A DNA stretch of 12,255 nt from NCBI RefSeq assembly GCF_000720765.1, contig NZ_JODC01000051.1:1-12255 (forward strand), given 5' to 3'. The notes below the pieces were generated by a model. The model made no database searches. It was not told the DNA's origin and worked only from the letters and a program-made list of their open reading frames with translations. Position 1 is the first letter of the stretch, and each line of letters begins with the position of its first letter. The position numbers and the translations under genes are program-made. Origin of the DNA: Streptomyces sp. NRRL S-646 (GTDB taxonomy: Bacteria > Actinomycetota > Actinomycetes > Streptomycetales > Streptomycetaceae). Positions 6,998 through 12,255 of the stretch are shown here, piece after piece.

Positions 6998-7011
6998 ATT
7001 GCGTACAGTAC
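6996..7011. promoter_or_regulatory. Candidate GntR operator over its own start codon
   Basis: ATATTGCGT at 6996-7004 is identical to 9113-9121 in the symporter/aspartase intergenic region. It is followed by GTACAGTAC (7003-7011), a palindrome with GT...AC ends like many FadR-subfamily sites. It covers the first bases of gntR and the gap after the racemase stop. Binding is inferred, not shown. Confidence 0.4.
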
Positions 7012-7017
7012 ATCGCC

Positions 7018-7749
7018 CTATACGGCCCCTCCGGTTGTGGCGCCGGTCCTGGCTCGGCGGACGAGTGCCCGGGCCAGGACCAGCGCCGGGTCGATGAGAG
7101 GGACGTCCACGGCGTCCTCGGGAAGGCCCAGCGGGATCTCCGTGCAGCCGGCGATCACCGCCTGCGCGCCCTGTTCGGTCAGGCGTCGTGCGGCGCGGGA
7201 CAACAGCGCGGTCGTCGTGCCGTCGCGCCGGCCGGATTTCACCGCTCGGATGGCGGTCATGACCTCTTGGTCCTGGCCGGCGCCGTCGGGCAGAACGAGG
7301 CGGATGCCGAAGCGGTCCAGCCACTCCTGGTACAGCCCCGCCCGGACGGTGCCGGTGGTGGCGAGCAGTCCGGCGGTGTGGAGGCGGGGAGTCACGGCAC
7401 TGAGGTGCCGGGCGACTTCGCCGATCATGTGGACGATGGGCAGGCCGACATGGTCGGCGATGCGGGGGACGAAGGCGTGGGCGGTGTTGCAGGGGATGGC
7501 GATGACCGTGGCGCCGGCCTCGCGCAGGACGCGGCTGCCGTCGAGCAGCCAGGGTGTGGGGTCGGGTCCGTCGCCGAGCAGGGCCCGGGTGCGGTCGGGG
7601 ATGGTGGGGTCGGACCAGATGACCGTCCGCAGGTGGTCCTGGTCGCTGGCACCGGGGGTGGTCGCGACCAGCTTGGCGTAGAAGTCGGCGGTGGCGGCCG
7701 GGCCCATGCCGCCGAGGATGCCGATGATCTCGGTGGTCGGGGTGTTCAC
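7018..7749 (-). CDS. Aspartate/glutamate racemase-family protein
   Basis: The 243-residue cytoplasmic enzyme belongs to the cofactor-independent two-cysteine racemases and probably interconverts D- and L-aspartate. Seen in sequence: the N-terminal GILGGMGPAATADFY motif, the first catalytic cysteine Cys87 in IPCNTAH, and the second, Cys202, in AGCTEIPL, near the end as the family requires. Length is normal (230-250). The GTG start at 7749 overlaps the symporter stop as GTGA, with AAGGA nine bases upstream, so translation is likely coupled to the symporter. Neighbours (symporter, aspartase, GntR) support aspartate as substrate. Other members act on hydantoins, glutamate or maleate, so the substrate is not certain. 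Confidence 0.9.
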   Translation of the reverse strand: MNTPTTEIIGILGGMGPAATADFYAKLVATTPGASDQDHLRTVIWSDPTIPDRTRALLGDGPDPTPWLLDGSRVLREAGATVIAIPCNTAHAFVPRIADHVGLPIVHMIGEVARHLSAVTPRLHTAGLLATTGTVRAGLYQEWLDRFGIRLVLPDGAGQDQEVMTAIRAVKSGRRDGTTTALLSRAARRLTEQGAQAVIAGCTEIPLGLPEDAVDVPLIDPALVLARALVRRARTGATTGGAV

Positions 7750-9089
7750 TGTGCGGGTTCCTTGCGCAGCGACGGGGTCTCGGGTTCGGCCGGGATGTCG
7801 GCGCCTTCGCGGGTGGCGCGTTTGGCTGCGCGGCGGTTCTCGGAGCTGTCGACGACGGCGGCGGCGAGGGAGTTGCCGATGACGTTCACGCCGGTGCGGG
7901 CCATGTCGACGATGAAGTCGACGCCGAGGAGCAGGGCGATGCCTTCGGCGGGCAGGCCGATGGAGTTGCCGGCGGCGATGAGGACGACGATGGAGGCGGA
8001 GGCGACGCCGGCCATGCCCTTGGAGAGGATCACCAGCACGCCGACCATGAGCAACAGGGCGGGCAGGGACGTGTCGGCGCCGTAGGCGTTGGCGAGGAAG
8101 ACCAGGGCGGCGGCCTGGTAGAGGACGGAGCCGTCGGTGTTGAACGAGTAGCCGAGGGGGACGACGAACGACGTCGTGGACCGGCTGAGGCCGAACGCTT
8201 CGAGCCTGCCCATCAGCGGCGCGAGCACCGACTCGGAGCTGCGGGTGACGAAGGCGATACCGGCCAGTCCGGCGATGGACTTGAGCAGTTCGACGTAGCG
8301 GATGCGGTAGATCGCGGCGATGAGCGGGAAGAGGGCGCCGATGACGACGGCCAGGCCCGCGTAGACCACGGCGATGAAGCCCAGCAGGCTGCGCAGGTTG
8401 CCGAAGCCGTAGTAGGCGACGTCGTAGGAGATGAAGCCGAGCACGCCCAGCGGTGCGATGTGGATGACGTAGCCGACGACCTTGAACATCACCGCGGCGA
8501 CGGACTCCAGGACGGCGGCGAAGGGCTCGGACTTCTCTCCGATCGCGGCCATGGCGATGCCGACGAGGAGGGCGAAGACGATCGCCCCGAGCAGATTGCC
8601 CTCGCCGAACGCGGCGAAGATGTTCTTCGGTACGGCGTGCAGGACCAGCTCGTGGAAGTCGATGCCCTGGCTCAGACCGTCCAGGTCCTTGGCGTCGGCG
8701 CCGTGGACGGGGGCGCCCTTGCCGATCCCCGTGAGTTTGGCCAGACCCACCGCGATCAGCAGGATCACGGTGGTGACGAGCTCGAAGTAGAGGATGGCCT
8801 TGCCGGCGATCCGCCCGACCTTCTTGACCGACTCCATGCGGGCGATGCCCAGCACGATGAGCGGGAAGACCAGGGGCAGGACGACGACCTGCACCAGGTT
8901 CAGGAATACGTCTCCCAGGATCTTCATCTGTTCGCCCGCGGACGGGGCGAGGGATCCGATCAGGGCGCCGAGACCGACGGCGATGATCGATTGGATGCCG
9001 ATCGGCATGTTCAGGCACCGCCGTAGGAAACCCGAGGGCCGGGTCGGTGAGGTGTTCGCGCCGGTGGGTCGGGTGTGTGCAGTGTCCAT
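7746..9089 (-). CDS. Dicarboxylate/amino acid:cation symporter (DctA/GltP type)
   Basis: A 447-residue inner-membrane transporter of the DAACS/SLC1 family that imports aspartate, glutamate or C4-dicarboxylates with H+ or Na+. Hydrophobic segments begin at about residue 30. The re-entrant loop HP1 shows RSSESVLAPLMGRLEAFG (283-300). The TM7 signature FNTDGS (316-321) replaces the usual NMDGT. HP2 contains GMAGVASAS (358-366). TM8 reads VDFIVDMARTGVNVIGN (390-406), with the Asp and Arg expected to bind substrate amine and carboxylate. The charged C-terminal tail is cytoplasmic. The start at 9089 is set by AGGAGG five bases upstream; an extension to 9143 would run into the palindrome and is rejected. 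It is first in a minus-strand operon with the racemase gene, divergent from aspartase. Confidence 0.93.
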   Translation of the reverse strand: MDTAHTRPTGANTSPTRPSGFLRRCLNMPIGIQSIIAVGLGALIGSLAPSAGEQMKILGDVFLNLVQVVVLPLVFPLIVLGIARMESVKKVGRIAGKAILYFELVTTVILLIAVGLAKLTGIGKGAPVHGADAKDLDGLSQGIDFHELVLHAVPKNIFAAFGEGNLLGAIVFALLVGIAMAAIGEKSEPFAAVLESVAAVMFKVVGYVIHIAPLGVLGFISYDVAYYGFGNLRSLLGFIAVVYAGLAVVIGALFPLIAAIYRIRYVELLKSIAGLAGIAFVTRSSESVLAPLMGRLEAFGLSRSTTSFVVPLGYSFNTDGSVLYQAAALVFLANAYGADTSLPALLLMVGVLVILSKGMAGVASASIVVLIAAGNSIGLPAEGIALLLGVDFIVDMARTGVNVIGNSLAAAVVDSSENRRAAKRATREGADIPAEPETPSLRKEPAQ

Positions 9090-9196
9090 GAGCCCCTCCT
9101 GCCATATGCAATATATTGCGTTCTGCGTGTTGGTCAGCAACACTGAGGCCCGACGCGGCGGCCTGTCAAGGGGGCCCGCAACACGAGGAGCAGCAC
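9090..9196. promoter_or_regulatory. Divergent promoter region of symporter and aspartase genes
   Basis: This 107-base gap must hold both promoters. It carries the palindrome GCAATATATTGC close to the symporter start and the ribosome sites AGGAGG (minus, 9095-9100) and GAGGAG (plus, 9185-9190). On the minus strand TATATT inside the palindrome could serve as a -10 box, so a bound regulator would block symporter transcription. No clear plus-strand -35/-10 pair is seen. Confidence 0.5.
9108..9119. promoter_or_regulatory. Perfect palindrome GCAATATATTGC, candidate GntR operator
   Basis: The 12-base sequence is its own reverse complement and is A/T-rich in very GC-rich DNA. Its right half with the next two bases (ATATTGCGT, 9113-9121) recurs exactly at the gntR start codon. 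It lies 19-30 bases upstream of the symporter start codon. Confidence 0.55.
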
Positions 9197-10615
9197 ATGG
9201 CTGTACGCATCGAGCACGACCTGGTCGGAGACAAGGAGATCCCCGCCGACGCCTACTACGGGGTGCACACCGTGCGGGCGGTGGAGAACTTCGCGATCAC
9301 TGGAGCGACCATCGCCCAGTTCCCGGACCTGATCACTGCACTGGCCTCGGTCAAGCAGGCGGCCGCACGGGCCAACCGCGAACTGGGCCTGCTGCCGCCG
9401 GACATCGCCGAAGCGATCATCGAGGCGTGCGAGGAGATCCGCTCCGGCCGGCTGCACGAGCAGTTCGTGGTCGACCCGATCCAGGGAGGGGCCGGAACCT
9501 CCACGAACATGAACGCCAACGAGGTCATCGCCAACCGGGCCCTGGAGCGCCTGGGTCACCCTCGCGGCTTCTACGACGTGATCCACCCGCTCGACCACGT
9601 CAACCTCGGCCAGAGCACCAACGACGTCTACCCCACCGCCGTACGCCTGGCCCTGGTCACCTCGCTGCGGCGGCTCGGCAACTCCATGAAGGTGCTGGCC
9701 GACACTTTCAGCGCGAAGGCGGATGAATTCACTGACGTCCTCAAGATGGGCCGCACTCAGCTCCAGGACGCCGTCCCCATGACGCTGGGCCAGGAGTTCA
9801 CCACATACGCCGTCATGATCGAGGAGGACCGCCGGCGTCTGACCGAGGCCGCCGCGCTACTGCTGGAGTCCAACCTCGGCGGCACCGCGATCGGTACCGG
9901 CATCAACGGCCACCCCCGTTACGCCGAACTCGCCTGCGCCCATCTCGCCGAGATCAGCGGCGAAGACGTCCGGCCCGCAGGCGACTTCATCGAGGCCACC
10001 CAGGACTGCGGTGCCTTCGTCCAGCTGTCCGGCGTCCTCAAGCGCGTCGCCGTCAAGCTCTCCAAGACGTGCAACGACCTGCGCCTGACCTCCTCCGGCC
10101 CCACCGCCGGACTCGGCGAGATCAACCTGCCGCCGGTGCAGGCGGGTTCGTCGATCATGCCCGGCAAGGTCAACCCGGTGATCCCCGAAGTCGTCAACCA
10201 GGTCGCCTTCGAGGTCATCGGCAACGACCTCACGGTCACCATGGCCGCCGAGGCGGGACAGCTCCAGCTCAACGCCTTCGAACCCGTCATCGCCTACAGC
10301 CTGTTGCGCTCCCTGACTCATCTGCACGCAGCCTGCGACACCCTGGCCACGCGCTGCATCCCCGGCATCACGGCCAACCGGGCACACCTCCACGACACGG
10401 TCCACCGCTCGATCGGGCTGGTCACCGCACTCGCCCCGTACGTCGGCTACGCCGCCTGCACCACCCTCGCCCGCCAGGCCCTGGCCACCGGCCGCATGGT
10501 CAAGGACCTCGCCGCCGAGGCCGGCCTGCTCACCACCGAGCAACTGGACGTGATCCTGCGGCCCGAGCACCTCACCGGGCACTTTGTCCGGCCACCGGCG
10601 ACAGCCACTCCATGA
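9197..10615 (+). CDS. aspA: Aspartate ammonia-lyase (aspartase)
   Basis: The 472-residue cytoplasmic homotetrameric lyase converts L-aspartate to fumarate and ammonia. It shows the fumarase/aspartase superfamily blocks: GAGTSTNMNANEVIAN (98-113), GQSTNDVYPTA (138-148), GRTQLQDAVP (185-194) and the flexible loop GSSIMPGKVNP (317-327) with candidate base Ser318. The stretch after the loop, VIPEVVNQVAFEVIGND, and AGQLQLNAFEPVI are aspartase-like; class II fumarases have a different sequence (TQCEA) after PGKVNP. Length is typical. The start is fixed by GAGGAG six bases before ATG. It diverges from the symporter gene over a palindromic operator candidate, which fits joint control. A related lyase on a modified aspartate is possible but less likely. 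Confidence 0.93.
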   Translation: MAVRIEHDLVGDKEIPADAYYGVHTVRAVENFAITGATIAQFPDLITALASVKQAAARANRELGLLPPDIAEAIIEACEEIRSGRLHEQFVVDPIQGGAGTSTNMNANEVIANRALERLGHPRGFYDVIHPLDHVNLGQSTNDVYPTAVRLALVTSLRRLGNSMKVLADTFSAKADEFTDVLKMGRTQLQDAVPMTLGQEFTTYAVMIEEDRRRLTEAAALLLESNLGGTAIGTGINGHPRYAELACAHLAEISGEDVRPAGDFIEATQDCGAFVQLSGVLKRVAVKLSKTCNDLRLTSSGPTAGLGEINLPPVQAGSSIMPGKVNPVIPEVVNQVAFEVIGNDLTVTMAAEAGQLQLNAFEPVIAYSLLRSLTHLHAACDTLATRCIPGITANRAHLHDTVHRSIGLVTALAPYVGYAACTTLARQALATGRMVKDLAAEAGLLTTEQLDVILRPEHLTGHFVRPPATATP

Positions 10616-11030
10616 GCGCCCGGCACACTGTCGGCTCCGGATCCGGACACCAGGGCTGGCGGCACCGGCAGGTCAGGCCTGAGCGGTCCTGCACCTCCCT
10701 CAGGGTGTTCGCCGCAGGCATGATCGCCGGTCCGCCGGTGAGGGCGATCGGCAGGCGCGTGGACGACCTCCCCCTGCCGGCCGCGGTGATCGGGGCGGCA
10801 CCGTGGCGGCCGCCCCGACTGCCGTACCGCTGGCTGGTGAGCGCGGCCCGCCCACCGGCTCCGCCGCAGCGCCGGAGCCGCGTTCCGGAGTCGAAGTCCT
10901 CGCGCAGCCGACCTGCGGCCTTGGCTCGATGCCCCCTGGGAAACCGCAATGATCACCAAATCCGTGCCCGCACTACTACCCGCCCCTGACGCCAAAGACC
11001 CGCACAACCACGGAACTTGAAGCCGCTTGG
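10616..11030. other. Non-coding stretch after aspartase
   Basis: No convincing gene is seen. It contains the small palindromes TCCGGATCCGGA (10636-10647) and TCAGGCCTGA (10673-10682), neither with a strong terminator shape. A minus-strand frame over 10572-10949 is open but Arg/Pro-rich and runs against the end of aspartase. A short plus-strand piece near 10904-11020, reading DLRPWLDAPWETAMITK, looks coding-like and ends at TGA 11018-11020; it may be the end of a lost gene. Confidence 0.4.
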
Positions 11031-11062
11031 TTTCGGTCTGCGAATGTTTCGGCTCGCGAATT
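11031..11062. repeat. Tandem 16-base operator-like repeats upstream of the GH62 promoter
   Basis: TTTCGGTCTGCGAATG (11031-11046) is followed immediately by TTTCGGCTCGCGAATT (11047-11062), identical at 12 of 16 positions. Each unit is an imperfect palindrome TTCG-N5-CGAA. The pair ends 12 bases before the -35 box, a usual place for an activator or for one part of a repressor loop. Confidence 0.6.
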
Positions 11063-11074
11063 GTGCGAGAGGTA

Positions 11075-11102
11075 TTGACGTCATTCACGGGTTCCCTATG
11101 AT
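11075..11102 (+). promoter_or_regulatory. Promoter of the GH62 gene (TTGACG-N16-TATGAT)
   Basis: TTGACG at 11075-11080 and TATGAT at 11097-11102 with a 16-base spacer are a near-consensus vegetative promoter. The start point would be near 11109, giving a leader of about 120 bases. Confidence 0.75.
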
Positions 11103-11126
11103 CCGGTTGCTCGACACTTCGATCCT

Positions 11127-11144
11127 TGTTCGTGATAGCGAACA
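11127..11144. promoter_or_regulatory. Inverted repeat TGTTCG-N6-CGAACA, candidate operator
   Basis: TGTTCGTGATAGCGAACA has perfect six-base arms and begins about 18 bases past the predicted GH62 transcription start. This placement suits a repressor that answers to arabinose or an arabino-oligosaccharide, for example of LacI type. The family is a guess. A related sequence occurs at the same place in the GH51 leader (5777-5794). Confidence 0.55.
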
Positions 11145-11228
11145 CGTCAGAGCAGCACCGCATCGAGAGTCCGCACAGTCTCCGACGGCGCCAACCGGAA
11201 CCGCCTACTCAAGGATGACGAGGTCCCC

Positions 11229-12242
11229 ATGCGCAGACTTAGCTTCAGTCGCAGACATCCGTCTGTGGTGCTCGCCGCCGCGGTTGCGGCCCTGGTCTCG
11301 TTGGCGGCGTTGCTCGTCGCCAGTCCCGCTCAGGCGGCCACCAGCGGTGCCTTACGCGGCACCGGTTCCGGCCGGTGTCTCGATGTGCCGGGCGCCGCCC
11401 AGACCGACGGCACGTTCCTGCAGATCTGGGACTGCAACGGCGCCGGCAACCAGCAGTGGACGCTGACCGACACCAACCAGCTGACGGTGTACGGCACCAA
11501 GTGCCTCGACGTCCCGGGCCACGCCACCACGGCCGGCACCAAGGTGGAGATCTGGTCCTGCAACGGCGGCACGAACCAGCAGTGGTACTTCGCGCCCAAG
11601 AACATCTGGGTGCTGGTGTCCCAGTGGGGTGCGTGGCCCTTGTTCTACCGCACCTCCAGCGACCCCACCAACCCCAACAGCTGGTCCGACCCGCAGCCGC
11701 TGTTCACCGGCAGCCTCCCGGGCGCCGCCCCGATCGACCCGACCGTGATCGCCGACGGCCAGAACATGTACCTCTTCTTCGCCGGTGACAACGGCAGCAT
11801 CTACAAGTCGACCATGCCGATCGGGAACTTCCCGGCCAGCTTCGGCTCGTCGTACACCACGGTCATGAGCGACACGGTGAAGAACCTGTTCGAGGCGCCG
11901 CAGGTCTACAAGGTCCAGGGCCAGAACCAGTACCTCATGATCGTCGAGGCCCGGGGTGCGACCGAGCAGCGCTACTTCCGCTCGTTCATCGCCTCCAGCC
12001 TGAACGGTCCGTGGACCCCGCAGGCCGCCACCGAGTCCAACCCCTTCGCGGGCAAGGCCAACAGCGGCGCCACCTGGACCAACGACATCAGCCACGGCGA
12101 CCTGGTCCGCAACAACCCCGACCAGACCATGACCATCGACCCCTGCAACCTGCAGTTCCTCTACCAGGGCAAGTCCCCCACCGCGAGCGGCCCCTACGAC
12201 CAACTGCCGTGGCGGCCGGGTGTGCTCACCCTGCAGCGCTGA
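11229..12242 (+). CDS. Secreted CBM13-GH62 arabinofuranosidase, internally deleted
   Basis: Intact homologues remove arabinose side chains from arabinoxylan. The 337 residues start with a signal peptide ending AQA-AT (1-36). Two ricin-B/CBM13 repeats follow, marked by [13 protein letters not shown] (65-77) and [13 protein letters not shown] (107-119); the usual third repeat is missing. At residue 120 the sequence jumps straight into the middle of a GH62 domain ([15 protein letters not shown]) and continues normally: PIDPT (Asp170, likely pKa modulator), [11 protein letters not shown] (Glu222, likely acid), [11 protein letters not shown] and [10 protein letters not shown]. Roughly the first 85 GH62 residues, holding the catalytic base Asp in blade one, are absent, so the protein is probably inactive as a hydrolase. 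GAGG lies five bases before ATG. It is transcribed from its own promoter with operator-like repeats. Confidence 0.85.
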   Translation: MRRLSFSRRHPSVVLAAAVAALVSLAALLVASPAQAATSGALRGTGSGRCLDVPGAAQTDGTFLQIWDCNGAGNQQWTLTDTNQLTVYGTKCLDVPGHATTAGTKVEIWSCNGGTNQQWYFAPKNIWVLVSQWGAWPLFYRTSSDPTNPNSWSDPQPLFTGSLPGAAPIDPTVIADGQNMYLFFAGDNGSIYKSTMPIGNFPASFGSSYTTVMSDTVKNLFEAPQVYKVQGQNQYLMIVEARGATEQRYFRSFIASSLNGPWTPQAATESNPFAGKANSGATWTNDISHGDLVRNNPDQTMTIDPCNLQFLYQGKSPTASGPYDQLPWRPGVLTLQR

Positions 12243-12255
12243 TCTGCCTGATCCA

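Noticed and set aside
7018..9111. One long minus-strand frame running from the symporter region into the racemase
   Set aside because: Only the last 243 codons are a real protein. The upstream part is Arg/Pro/His-rich shadow of the symporter frame, and GTG at 7749 is the natural start.
9090..9143. Upstream extension of the symporter to an ATG or GTG near 9143
   Set aside because: It would translate through the palindrome and lacks a ribosome site, while ATG 9089 has AGGAGG at ideal spacing.
10636..10682. Short palindromes after aspartase as a terminator
   Set aside because: TCCGGATCCGGA and TCAGGCCTGA are self-complementary but form only short stems without a loop or T run, so termination cannot be claimed.
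10447..11163. Minus-strand open frames between aspartase and the GH62 gene
   Set aside because: They run antiparallel into aspartase and over the GH62 promoter, are Arg/Pro-rich, and show no start with a ribosome site.
1..12255. CRISPR arrays, tRNA or rRNA genes, or a defence-type gene cluster
   Set aside because: No regularly spaced repeats, no tRNA cloverleaf or rRNA-like sequence, and no nuclease-helicase or toxin-antitoxin pattern was found. The single nuclease is a secreted stand-alone enzyme.

Overview
The window looks like chromosomal DNA from a Streptomyces or a close relative. It is very GC-rich, codons favour G or C in the third position, the Shine-Dalgarno sites are GGAGG-like, and the gene families (cutinase, GH51 and GH62 arabinofuranosidases, FCD-type GntR regulator, aspartase) are usual in that group. 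Assignments come from reading motifs by eye; no database search was possible.

Layout. Bases 1-580 hold the end of an unrecognised gene, a possible small overlapping gene with a CTG start, and a small 71-residue protein on the minus strand. A secreted cutinase follows (983-1627, +) with a clear hairpin terminator. On the minus strand come a 5'-truncated alpha/beta-hydrolase remnant (1694-2035), a secreted endonuclease/exonuclease/phosphatase-family enzyme (2036-2881) and a large secreted multidomain GH51 alpha-L-arabinofuranosidase (3079-5697). From about 5850 to 6310 there is only decayed DNA, including an IS3-type transposase fragment.

Bases 6311-10615 form a compact aspartate/C4-dicarboxylate module. 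A GntR/FCD regulator, an aspartate/glutamate racemase-family protein and a DctA/GltP-type symporter lie head to tail on the minus strand. Aspartate ammonia-lyase lies divergently on the plus strand. A 9-base sequence (ATATTGCGT) is shared between the regulator's start codon and the symporter/aspartase intergenic region, where it is part of the perfect palindrome GCAATATATTGC. The simplest model is uptake of aspartate (perhaps D-aspartate) or a dicarboxylate, racemisation of D- to L-aspartate, and deamination to fumarate and ammonia under local GntR control.

The last gene (11229-12242, +) is a secreted CBM13-GH62 arabinofuranosidase. It appears to carry an in-frame internal deletion removing the third CBM13 repeat and the N-terminal part of the GH62 propeller, including the catalytic base. 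Its promoter has TTGACG-N16-TATGAT boxes, tandem 16-base TTTCG...CGAAT repeats and an inverted repeat TGTTCG-N6-CGAACA. The GH51 gene has a similar promoter (TTGACG-N16-TAAGAT, then TTGTTCG about 20 bases past the expected start point, with a leader of about 117 bases). The two plant-wall arabinosidases may therefore share a regulator. Cutinase, GH51 and GH62 together suggest a plant-litter saprophyte. No tRNA, rRNA, CRISPR array or complete mobile element was seen.
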